DNA of 64,000 nt. Origin: Alphaproteobacteria bacterium. GTDB lineage: Bacteria; Pseudomonadota; Alphaproteobacteria; RF32; CAG-239. The notes beneath the pieces were generated by a model. The model saw only the letters and a list, made by a program, of their open reading frames with translations, was not told the origin of the DNA and searched no databases. The stretch covers positions 1 through 64,000 of the forward strand of contig CAAFZY010000005.1 in the NCBI GenBank assembly GCA_900767645.1, read 5' to 3'. Below, in pieces: positions 17,197-25,739 of this stretch. The position numbers were made by a program, and so were the translations under genes. Every line of letters begins with the position of its first letter. The stretch's first letter is position 1.

Positions 17197-19529
17197 GCAA
17201 TTTTGCCTTCCTTTTTAGGCTCTTTCGTGTTTGCCGGAGCCGGAGTTTCAGCGGCGTTATTGTTGCGCGGGCGGAAATCGTCGCGGTTGCCGTAATCACG
17301 GCGTCCGAATTTGCCGCGGCGGCGATCGTAACGATTGCGGCGTCCGTGAAAACGGCGGTTATAACGATTATCGCGTTCATCGGTGTATTCATCAGCCGTT
17401 TCAGAATTGTCGTTGATTACTTCTTCGTCTTCATAGGATTCGTTTTCTTGCGCTTCAGGAAGTTCTTCAGCTTCAGAATATGCGGTCATCGGAGTGTTTT
17501 CAGTCTCTTCTTCCACCTGTTTGGTTTGGCGAATGCGCTCAATACGATAGTCGGAAATATTTTTAATTTCGTTATCGGCGGAAATAATTACCGACATTTT
17601 ATAACGGCTTTCCAAGTCGCACAAATTTTGACGTTTTTGGTTAAGCAAATAAATGGCGGTTTCAGTCGGTACAAAGACAGTAATGCGTGATGAACGATTT
17701 TTGGTGCCTTCTTCCTCAATGGCACGCAAAATGAGCATCGCGCCGGATTCCGTGGTGCGGATAACGCCTTGACCATGACAGAACGGGCAGGGTTGATAGT
17801 TGCTTTCAATAAATGAAGAGTGCATGCGTTGGCGCGAAAGTTCAAGCAACCCGAAGCAACTCATTTTAGCGACCTGAATGCGGGAGCGGTCGTTTTTAAG
17901 CGCGTCTTTCATACGTTTTTCAACGGCTGCATTATTTTTGGGCTCGTCCATGTCAATAAAGTCAATGACAACTAAGCCGGCCAGATTGCGCATACGCAGC
18001 TGTTTGGCAATTTCATCAGCCGCTTCCAAATTGGTTTTTAAGGCGGTTTCCTCAATGTCTTTTTCTTTGGTGGCGCGTCCGGAGTTTACATCAATTGAAA
18101 CCAAAGCTTCGGTCGGATTAATAACCAAATAGCCGCCGGATTCAAGCTGAACAATCGGGCTGTGGAGTTTATCAAGCTGCGATTCAATTTGAAAACGCTG
18201 GAACACCGGCATTTCATTCGGCTTGCGGCATTTTATTTTCTTTAAGCTGCTTGGTGATAAAATTTTAACAAAATCACGAGCCGCTTTGTAAGCATCAGCG
18301 CCGTCAACAATAACTTCGGCAATGTCTTTGGTGTACATATCGCGTAAGGCGCGTTTAATTAAATCGCCTTCTTCATAAATAAGACTCGGCACTTTGTTTT
18401 TAAGCGCGTTTAAGCGAATATGATTCCATGTGCGGATTAAATAATTGTAATCGCGCACGATATCGGCTTTGGTTTTATCTTCGCCGGCGGTGCGTATAAT
18501 CATAGACATATTGGCGGTTAACGGCAAATCTTTCATAATTTCTTTTAAGCGTTTGCGGTCGGCAGCATTGGTGATTTTGCGCGAAACGCCGCCGCTTTTA
18601 ATGCGGTTAGGCATCAATACGCAATATTTTCCGGCAAGCGATAAATAAGTGGTGCAGGCGGCGCCTTTATTGCCGCGCTCTTCTTTTACCACCTGAATAA
18701 GCAAGGTCTGACCTTCTTTAATAACATCTTGAATGGTGCTGTAATGATAAAGTTTGCGCGCGCGTAAAAGTTTGCGTTGTAATTCAAAATCTTCATCGGA
18801 GTCGTCATCATCGTTATCGGCGGCTTCAACTTCCGAATCGGATAAATCGTTTTCATCATCGGCGCAATCGTCACAAATAACTGCATCATTGTTATCAGAA
18901 TCGGCAGATAAAACTTTAAGCTCTTCTTGAGGCTGCGCCGTTTTTTCAGCGGCATCTTCAGTCTGAGCTTCAGACTCGGCTTTTTTCTTTAAAGGCTTAC
19001 GGCGGGTGTATTTTCTTTTAGGCTTAGCCGCAGGTTCGGTTACAGGTTCGGCAGAAACTTCCGGTTCGGCTTTGGCCGCGGCGGCCTCTTCAGCCAAACG
19101 AGCCTCTTCAGCCAAACGAGCCTCTTCAGCCAAACGGGCTTCTTCTTCACGTTTGCGAGCCTCATAAGCAGCTTGTTTTTCAGCGCGAATGCGTTCGCGT
19201 TGTTCCTCGCGTTCTTTAATATATTGTTTTTTACGTTCAATAATTTCATCAACTTCGCGGTCAACGGCTTCTAACAATTCAGGCGAAGCGTTGTAATAAT
19301 CAGGATGAATTTCGCCAAACGCCAAAAATCCGTGGCGGTTGCCGCCGTAATCAACAAAGGCGGCTTGCAGTGAAGGTTCGACCCGAATAACTTTGGCGGT
19401 ATAAATATTGCCTTTTATTTGTTTGCGGGAGCTTGATTCAAATTCAACATCTTCAACTTTGTTTCCGTCAATAATAACCACACGGGTTTCTTCGGGCTGC
19501 GTATCATCAATCAGCATTCTTTTTGTCAT
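17172..19529 (-). CDS. rne: Ribonuclease E/G family endoribonuclease
   Basis: The 785-residue protein starts a mRNA decay cascade and processes rRNA and tRNA. The S1 domain begins at about residue 35 (QIKGNIYTAKVIRVEPSLQAAFVDYGGNRHGFL) and is interrupted by about 165 residues of Ala/Glu/Lys and acidic low-complexity sequence before it resumes (IQDVIKEGQTLLIQVVKEE). The catalytic core is intact: GYLVINPTEALVSIDVNSG and VVIDFIDMD carry the Mg-binding aspartates and CPFCHGQG the Zn-link. The tail is acidic, then Arg/Gly-rich (GRRNRYDRRRGKFGRRDYG), a likely RNA- or degradosome-binding region. It precedes the M48 gene. Confidence 0.95.
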   Translation of the reverse strand: MTKRMLIDDTQPEETRVVIIDGNKVEDVEFESSSRKQIKGNIYTAKVIRVEPSLQAAFVDYGGNRHGFLAFGEIHPDYYNASPELLEAVDREVDEIIERKKQYIKEREEQRERIRAEKQAAYEARKREEEARLAEEARLAEEARLAEEAAAAKAEPEVSAEPVTEPAAKPKRKYTRRKPLKKKAESEAQTEDAAEKTAQPQEELKVLSADSDNNDAVICDDCADDENDLSDSEVEAADNDDDDSDEDFELQRKLLRARKLYHYSTIQDVIKEGQTLLIQVVKEERGNKGAACTTYLSLAGKYCVLMPNRIKSGGVSRKITNAADRKRLKEIMKDLPLTANMSMIIRTAGEDKTKADIVRDYNYLIRTWNHIRLNALKNKVPSLIYEEGDLIKRALRDMYTKDIAEVIVDGADAYKAARDFVKILSPSSLKKIKCRKPNEMPVFQRFQIESQLDKLHSPIVQLESGGYLVINPTEALVSIDVNSGRATKEKDIEETALKTNLEAADEIAKQLRMRNLAGLVVIDFIDMDEPKNNAAVEKRMKDALKNDRSRIQVAKMSCFGLLELSRQRMHSSFIESNYQPCPFCHGQGVIRTTESGAMLILRAIEEEGTKNRSSRITVFVPTETAIYLLNQKRQNLCDLESRYKMSVIISADNEIKNISDYRIERIRQTKQVEEETENTPMTAYSEAEELPEAQENESYEDEEVINDNSETADEYTDERDNRYNRRFHGRRNRYDRRRGKFGRRDYGNRDDFRPRNNNAAETPAPANTKEPKKEGKIAWWRKLIG
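19084..19137 (-). repeat. rne: 18-bp tandem repeat inside rne, three copies
   Basis: Three adjacent 18-bp units (plus-strand GCCTCTTCAGCCAAACGA, the third ending GG) encode LAEEAR repeats in the S1-domain insertion. Near-identity of the units suggests recent slippage and possible length variation between strains. Confidence 0.8.
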
Positions 19530-20011
19530 AACATTTTCCCATCATAATGTTATCGCTTGCGGCGATATGTTTACATCTGTTTTTTGAGGGATATTTCGGC
19601 ATAATTAAAAGGCAAGGCGCGCGGCCTCAAACAAATCAGCGGCTGAATTTATAAGCCCGCTTATTTTAATTTTGTTATGTCGGCTTTAAGACTAAACTTT
19701 CTTAATTCTTGGTTTTTATAGCCTGAAAGCCTGAAAAATATCCCGTTTTATTTACATCAGGCTGCTCGCTTTTATTCGTATTTTCAGCATATTAAAAGCC
19801 GCGGCACCTTTTTAAGAGAAAAAATCCGTCATTTATCAATACCAATCCCTTAAATCAGTGCACAATCACCTGACAAAATTACAATATAGGATTTGTTTTA
19901 AATTACAATTAAAATTTTTATCTTATGACAAATTTTATTTAATCAGACCTGATTTTTAACTCATTGGTAATAACTGCGGCGTACAATAATGCAAATTGTA
20001 ACGGAGAACGT
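19530..20011. other. 482-bp divergent intergenic region between rne and amiC
   Basis: No credible gene on either strand. The half nearest rne contains several short dyads (TCAGCGGCTGA at about 19637; GGC..GCC around 19615) and may be a long rne 5' leader, as known for E. coli rne autoregulation; this is analogy only. The half nearest amiC is very AT-rich (19900-19960). No convincing consensus promoter was identified. Confidence 0.4.
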
Positions 20012-21277
20012 ATGAAAAACATAATTAACAGACTATTTATGTTGTTTAAGCGTGCCTGCCTGTTTGCGGCGGGGGTGCTTTGCTTTGTTACAATGTTTGC
20101 CGGAAGCGCGTTTGCCGGCAATATTACCAATATGCGAATCGGGCAGCAGGTTGGCAGTGTGCGCATTGTGCTTGAAGCTGATTCCAAGCCCGAATATCAA
20201 GCCTTTTTGTTAAGTGAACCTAAGCGTTTGGTGGTTGATGTTTATAATATGAACGTTAAGCGAGCTTTGCAAAGCGATAAAAACAACTTAATCAAGCAGA
20301 CCAGAATCGGCAAACTTAACGGTAATGACAAACGCATTGTTTTTGATTTGCAAAAACCGGCGTTTATTAAAAAAGCCTTTGTGCTGTCGCCGCAAGGTAA
20401 CGGCAAGTGGCGTTTTGTAGTTGATGTTGCGCTTTGTTCCGAGCGCGATTTTAATGCCAAAGTAGGCACTCGGTATGCTTTTTCATCTGCCGGCGCCGGC
20501 TCGCAAAAAAAGACCGAAACCAAAACAGCGTCATCAAACAGTTGGTTTTTCAGTCCGGAGAGTAACAAAAAAAGCGCTCCGCGTAAAAAAATCATAGTGC
20601 TTGACCCCGGACACGGCGGCAAAGATCCCGGTGCAATAGGAGCATACGGCAAAACTTATGAAAAGAACATTACTTTGGCAATGGGTAAAGAACTTAAAGC
20701 CATTTTGGAAAGACGCGGATATAAAGTTTATTTAACCCGCAATACCGATATTTTTATTCCGCTTCGGCAGAGAGTTAAAATAGCGCAACGATACAAGGCT
20801 GATTTGTTTATGTCGATTCATGCCGACAGCGCCATGAACCGCAACGCCAAAGGGCTTTCGGTTTATACGCTTTCAGAAACGGCATCGGATAAAGAGGCGG
20901 CGGCTTTGGCCGAACGCGAAAATAAAGTTGATATTATCGGCGGCGTTGATTTTTCGGAAAATTCCAAAGAAATTAATGATATTCTGATTTCACTTTCACA
21001 AACCGACAGCCGTAATAAATCATCAAAATTTGCCGCATATATGGTCAGCGAAATGCAAAAAAGCGTGCGGATTGTTTCAAATACACACCGTTTTGCCGGA
21101 TTTGCCGTGCTGAAAGCGCCGGATATTCCGTCGGCATTGCTGGAGATGGGTTATCTTTCCAATCGGCAGGAAGAAAGTTTGCTTAAACAACGCAGTTATC
21201 GGCAAAAATTGGCAAAATCAGTATCGTCGGCCATAGATAAATACTTTAACGATCCGGAAATTGCCGCATTATATTAA
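20012..21277 (+). CDS. amiC: N-acetylmuramoyl-L-alanine amidase with AMIN domain
   Basis: The 421-residue periplasmic enzyme cleaves peptidoglycan side chains at division. It has a signal peptide (LFMLFKRACLFAAGVLCFVTMFAGSAFA), an AMIN targeting domain (about residues 35-130) and an Amidase_3 domain with zinc ligands in VLDPGHGGKDPG, the following Glu in YGKTYEKNI, SIHADSA, and the catalytic Glu in ALLEMGYLSN. The start is the ATG after ACGGAGA, 16 codons inside the longest frame. It precedes the PBP1A gene, a cell-wall pairing common in alphaproteobacteria. Confidence 0.93.
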   Translation: MKNIINRLFMLFKRACLFAAGVLCFVTMFAGSAFAGNITNMRIGQQVGSVRIVLEADSKPEYQAFLLSEPKRLVVDVYNMNVKRALQSDKNNLIKQTRIGKLNGNDKRIVFDLQKPAFIKKAFVLSPQGNGKWRFVVDVALCSERDFNAKVGTRYAFSSAGAGSQKKTETKTASSNSWFFSPESNKKSAPRKKIIVLDPGHGGKDPGAIGAYGKTYEKNITLAMGKELKAILERRGYKVYLTRNTDIFIPLRQRVKIAQRYKADLFMSIHADSAMNRNAKGLSVYTLSETASDKEAAALAERENKVDIIGGVDFSENSKEINDILISLSQTDSRNKSSKFAAYMVSEMQKSVRIVSNTHRFAGFAVLKAPDIPSALLEMGYLSNRQEESLLKQRSYRQKLAKSVSSAIDKYFNDPEIAALY

Positions 21278-21381
21278 AATTTACCGCTTTGTGCGGCATA
21301 GGTTTCATTTTTCTTTTGCAATTTTGCTAAAATGTAATAAAGTGACGGCAAAGTCTGGTTTTATTTAACGGAATTTGATGT

Positions 21382-23802
21382 ATGTTTAAGTTTATTTCAA
21401 CATTAATAAGCGCCGGGTTGTTTTTTGGCATTTTGGCGCTGCTGGTTTTGGCGGCTTTTATCGGCAAATTGAGTTTTGATTTGCCCGATTATCATCAGCT
21501 TGCCAAATATGAGCCGGCGGTTACCACCCGTTTGTTTGCCGGCGATGGCCAGTTGTTGATGGAATATGCCGCTGAAAAACGATTGTTTGTTCCGGTGGAT
21601 AAAATTCCCGATAGAGTTAAGCAGGCATTTATTGCCGCAGAAGACAAACATTTTTATCAACATGGCGGAATTGATTATATCGGCATTGTGCGCGCCGTTT
21701 TGCATAATATTAAAAATTTAGGTTCGGGGCGCCGTCCGTCGGGAGCTTCCACCATTACGCAACAGGTTGCCAAAAACTTTTTGCTGAGCTCGGAAGTTTC
21801 ATACGTGCGCAAAATTAAAGAGGCGATTTTAGCCAATCGCATGAACAAAGCCTTTACCAAAGAACATATTTTAGAGTTGTATTTGAATGAAATTTATTTG
21901 GGCAACCGCTCATACGGAGTGGCGGCGGCAGCGTTGAATTATTTTGATAAATCGCTTGATGATTTGAGTTTGGAAGAAATTGCTTATTTGGCGGCGTTGC
22001 CGAAAGGTCCGAATAACTATCACCCGATAAAGAAACATGACGCGGCAGTTGCACGCCGCAACTGGGTTATCGGTCGCATGGCAGAAGACGGTTATGTTAC
22101 CGAAGAAGAGGCCGAGGCGGCCAAAGCCAAACCGCTTGAAGTGGTTAAGCGCGAGAACGGTTTTTTGAAAGATGCCGAATATTACAGTGAGGAAGTTCGG
22201 CGGGCAATAGTGCATAACCTTGGCAATGATGCTTTATATGAGGGCGGTTTGATTGTGAGAACAACCATTAATCCGCAAATTCAGTCAATAGCAACAGCGG
22301 CTTTCCGTAAAGGGTTGATTGATTATGACCGCCGGCATGGTTGGCGCGGAGCTGAAAAAAATATTGTCCTTGATGAAAATTATAAAAAAACTTTGCAAGA
22401 TACAAAATTGACCGCCGGAGCCGAACCGACATGGCAAAAAGCGGTGGTGCTTAAGGCCGAAAAACAGCAGGCGGAAATTGAAACCGCTACCGGTGAAACC
22501 GGTCATGTTTATCTTAAAGACATAAAATGGGCAAAACCGGCCTTAAAAAACAAATTTACGGGAGCGGAGCCGACTTCGGTTGCAAATGTGTTGAAGACCG
22601 GCGATGTGATTTATGTTGAGCCTGTTAAAGATGCTAAAGTCAAAGACGCTTTTGCATTGCGACAAATTCCCGATGTGGAGGGCGGCATGGCGGTAATTGA
22701 TGCGCATACCGGCAAGGTGTTGGCTCTGGTGGGCGGTTTTTCATTTAAAAAATCGCAATTTAACCGCGCAACTCAAGCGTATCGGCAAACCGGTTCATCG
22801 TTTAAGCCGTTTGTGTATTTGACCGCGCTTGAAATGGGTTATTCGCCGAATGATTTGATTCTGGATGCGCCGTTTGTGCTTGATCAAGGAGTAGGGTTGC
22901 CGAAATGGAAGCCGGTAAATTATTCTAAAAAATTTTACGGCTTAATGACTTTGCGTCAGGGGGTTGAGCAGTCTAAAAACCTGATGACGGTGCGTTTAGC
23001 GCAAGATATAGGTATGGACAAAGTGGCTGAAATGACCAAGCGGGTCGGGATTAATGATAGTCTGCCGCAGTTTTTGTCGTCGTCTTTGGGTGCGGCGGAT
23101 GCCAGAGTTATTGATATGGCAAGCGCTTACGCCATTATTGTAAACGGCGGTAAAAAGGTTAGTCCGTATTTGATTGAGCGTATCCAGAACAGGGACGGCA
23201 AAACCATTTACAAAGAAGATACCTATGATTGCCATGACTGCAATGCCGATAAATGGGAAAACCAGATGCCGCCGCATAAACCGGACACGCGCGAGCAGAT
23301 TGTTGATCCGCTTACCGCTTATCAAATGACTTCTATTTTAGAGGGAGTTGCCATCAGAGGCACCGGCGCCAAATTAAGAAGTTTACATCGGCACTTAGGC
23401 GGTAAAACCGGTACCACCAATGAAAATAAAGACGCGTGGTTTGTCGGGTTTTCGCCTGATTTGGTGGCAGCAGTGTATGTGGGTTACGATTCTCCGGTCA
23501 GCTTAGGACGGTTTGAAACCGGCGCGGCTGCCGCATTGCCGATTTTTTATGATTTTATCAAAGACGCCTTGAAAGATGTGCCTGATTCCAACTTCAGAAT
23601 CCCGCAAGGAATTAAGTTGGTTCGGATTAACCCGAATACCGGCAAGCTTTCGCAGCCGGGGGATGCAACCGTAATTGTGGAGGCGATTAAACCTGATTAC
23701 AGTTTTGATACAACCAAACAGCGGATTATCGGCGGTGACGGTAATGACGCAATGGTGATTGATTCGGATTCTGAAATTTTACAGGTGGGCGGAGAATATT
23801 AA
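21382..23802 (+). CDS. mrcA: Bifunctional penicillin-binding protein 1A
   Basis: The 806-residue class A PBP polymerises and cross-links peptidoglycan. One N-terminal membrane helix is followed by a GT51 glycosyltransferase domain (AAEDKHFYQHGGIDYIGIVRA, SGASTITQQVAKNFLL) and a transpeptidase domain with SxxK in GSSFKPF, SxN in EQSKNLM and KTGT in GGKTGTTNE. A region of about 120 residues between the domains (OB-like, VYLKDIKWAKP) fits PBP1A. The stop codon TAA touches the prfB start. Confidence 0.96.
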   Translation: MFKFISTLISAGLFFGILALLVLAAFIGKLSFDLPDYHQLAKYEPAVTTRLFAGDGQLLMEYAAEKRLFVPVDKIPDRVKQAFIAAEDKHFYQHGGIDYIGIVRAVLHNIKNLGSGRRPSGASTITQQVAKNFLLSSEVSYVRKIKEAILANRMNKAFTKEHILELYLNEIYLGNRSYGVAAAALNYFDKSLDDLSLEEIAYLAALPKGPNNYHPIKKHDAAVARRNWVIGRMAEDGYVTEEEAEAAKAKPLEVVKRENGFLKDAEYYSEEVRRAIVHNLGNDALYEGGLIVRTTINPQIQSIATAAFRKGLIDYDRRHGWRGAEKNIVLDENYKKTLQDTKLTAGAEPTWQKAVVLKAEKQQAEIETATGETGHVYLKDIKWAKPALKNKFTGAEPTSVANVLKTGDVIYVEPVKDAKVKDAFALRQIPDVEGGMAVIDAHTGKVLALVGGFSFKKSQFNRATQAYRQTGSSFKPFVYLTALEMGYSPNDLILDAPFVLDQGVGLPKWKPVNYSKKFYGLMTLRQGVEQSKNLMTVRLAQDIGMDKVAEMTKRVGINDSLPQFLSSSLGAADARVIDMASAYAIIVNGGKKVSPYLIERIQNRDGKTIYKEDTYDCHDCNADKWENQMPPHKPDTREQIVDPLTAYQMTSILEGVAIRGTGAKLRSLHRHLGGKTGTTNENKDAWFVGFSPDLVAAVYVGYDSPVSLGRFETGAAAALPIFYDFIKDALKDVPDSNFRIPQGIKLVRINPNTGKLSQPGDATVIVEAIKPDYSFDTTKQRIIGGDGNDAMVIDSDSEILQVGGEY

Positions 23803-24910
23803 ATGAAAGCGGAGTTTGTTAATTTAATTGATGAAATTAAGCAATCGTTAGAATTGCTGAGGAGGTATCTTTGATTATGATAACTCTGTTCTCAGGCTGG
23901 AAGAGCTTAATTCTTTAACCGAAAATCCCGATTTGTGGAATAATGCCGCCAATGCGCAAAAGCTTTTGAGTGAAAAAAATAATTTGGAAAGCTCGTTGAC
24001 CGCTTATCGCGATATGGAAAAAAGCGTAAACGATTATGCGGAAATGGCTGAACTTGCCGATGATGATGAAAGTTTGCAAGCGGAAATATACGCTGACTTG
24101 GAAAAACTGCAAAAACAGGCTAAACATGCCGAGCTTGAAGCTTTGCTTTCCGGAGAAGTTGATGCTAATGACGCGTATTTGGAAATTCATGCCGGAAGCG
24201 GTGGCACGGAAGCGCAAGATTGGGCGGAGATGCTGCTTAGAATGTATACGCGCTGGGCGGAACAGCACAATTATAAAACCGAATATCAGGAAGAAACCGA
24301 GGGTGAAGTTGCCGGAATTAAGTCAGTTACCGTAAAAATTTCAGGTCATAATGCTTACGGTTGGTTAAAGTCGGAAAGCGGCGTGCATCGCTTGGTCAGA
24401 ATTTCGCCGTTTGACAGCGCCGGCAGAAGACATACCAGCTTTGCTTCAGTCGGAGTTTATCCGGTGATTGATGATACCATTGAAATTAACATTAATGAAG
24501 CCGATTGTCGAATTGATACTTATCGCGCTTCCGGCGCCGGCGGGCAGCATATTAACAAAACCGATTCCGCCGTGCGTATTACGCACTTGCCAACCGGTAT
24601 TGTAGTGCAGAGTCAAAGCCAGCGCTCACAATTTCAGAACCGTGATAACGCGTGGAAAATGCTTAAAGCCCGTTTGTATGAGCGCGAGTTGCAAAAACGT
24701 GCCGCAGTGGCGGAGGAGCAACGCGATGCGCAAGGTGAAAACGGTTGGGGGTATCAAATCCGTTCTTATGTGTTGCAACCGTATCGTTTGGTAAAAGATT
24801 TGCGCACCGGCGCCGAAACCTCAGATTATAAAGCGGTTTTGGACGGAGATATTGATATGTTTTTGGCGGCGGCTTTGGCGGGGAAGGTCGGCAATGCTGA
24901 AAACGCTTAA
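23803..24910 (+). CDS. prfB: Peptide chain release factor 2, with programmed +1 frameshift
   Basis: RF2 terminates translation at UGA and UAA. Translation starts at ATG 23803 (MKAEFVNLIDEIKQSLELLR), reads 23 codons to CTT, then meets an in-frame TGA at 23872-23874. A +1 slip continues DYDNSVLRLEELNS and runs to 24910, giving 368 residues in all, the normal RF2 length. Diagnostic motifs are present: SPF stop-codon reader in VRISPFDSAGRR and the catalytic GGQ in GAGGQHINKTDSAVR. It abuts PBP1A and overlaps the next gene by 17 bp. Confidence 0.96.
23860..23874 (+). promoter_or_regulatory. prfB: prfB programmed +1 frameshift site
   Basis: AGGAGG, then TAT, then CTT TGA matches the classic RF2 recoding site (internal Shine-Dalgarno, 3-nt spacing, CUU UGA). 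Low RF2 slows reading of UGA and favours the slip, giving autoregulation; this mechanism is established for E. coli prfB. Confidence 0.95.
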
Positions 24911-25736
24911 AATATTTGCTCTCGTCGCTTTGATTGCGTACACGCTTTTATGCGCGGCGGTGGTGCTTGTTCCCGAATATATTTTTTACGGAGCCTATGA
25001 CTATCCGGCGGATATAAATCAGGCGCGTAAAAACGGCTTTAACGCAAAAGAAGTTACCTATTTTGATTATGGTAAAAACGGCGGAAAAGTTACGGGGTGG
25101 CTGTATTTGAACAAAACTTTGCACAATAACAGCAAAGCAATAGTATTTTTGCACGGAAATTCGTACAATTTGGAGCATTATTATCATAAAACCGTACCGC
25201 TTGCCAAGGCGGGATATTCGGTTTTAATACCGGAATATCGCGGTTTTGGCGGACAGGGTAAAAAAATTAAACAACAATATTTGGAACAAGATGCCGTAAA
25301 TGCGGTTAAATATTTAAATGGCTTAGGTTTCAGTAATGATAAAATTATAATTTACGGAATTTCGCTCGGGAGTTACACTGCTTTGTATGCAGCGGAAAAT
25401 CAGCAACAAAACGGCAATTTTAACGCGGTTGTTTTGGAGGTTCCGTTTACAAGTTTGTCGGAAACCGCCGAAAGTTATGTTACATTCGGCGCAATTAAGC
25501 TTGTGCCGCTTGATTTGTTGATGAAAGATACATATAATAATTTAGCACTGATTGGTAAAATCAAGACACGGATTTTGATTATGGCAACAAAAGATGATGA
25601 AGTAATTCCGCCCGCGTTGGCTGAAAAGCTTTACAAACAGGCAAACGAGCCTAAAAAAATGATAATTTATGAGGGCGCTCCTCATGACGGTTTGTTCAGT
25701 TTGCACAATTACCGTGATATTTTGGAGTGGCTTTAA
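24894..25736 (+). CDS. Membrane-anchored alpha/beta hydrolase
   Basis: The 280-residue protein has an N-terminal membrane helix (FALVALIAYTLLCAAVVLV) and an alpha/beta hydrolase fold. Oxyanion-loop FLHGNSYN, nucleophile elbow GISLGSY (Ser), Asp in TKDDEVIPP and His in APHDGLF form the likely triad. It resembles the ABHD13/YfhR-type serine hydrolases; substrate unknown. The start at 24894 overlaps prfB by 17 bp and follows GGGGAAGG. It is 3 bp before the YhdP-like gene. Confidence 0.82.
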   Translation: MLKTLKIFALVALIAYTLLCAAVVLVPEYIFYGAYDYPADINQARKNGFNAKEVTYFDYGKNGGKVTGWLYLNKTLHNNSKAIVFLHGNSYNLEHYYHKTVPLAKAGYSVLIPEYRGFGGQGKKIKQQYLEQDAVNAVKYLNGLGFSNDKIIIYGISLGSYTALYAAENQQQNGNFNAVVLEVPFTSLSETAESYVTFGAIKLVPLDLLMKDTYNNLALIGKIKTRILIMATKDDEVIPPALAEKLYKQANEPKKMIIYEGAPHDGLFSLHNYRDILEWL

Positions 25737-25739
25737 CAA

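Noticed and set aside
19530..20011. Replication origin in the long gap between rne and amiC
   Set aside because: No cluster of DnaA boxes and no origin-linked genes nearby.
23933..24910. RF2 as a 325-residue gene starting after the in-frame stop
   Set aside because: The frameshift site is canonical and restores the full N-terminal domain, so a downstream start is not needed.
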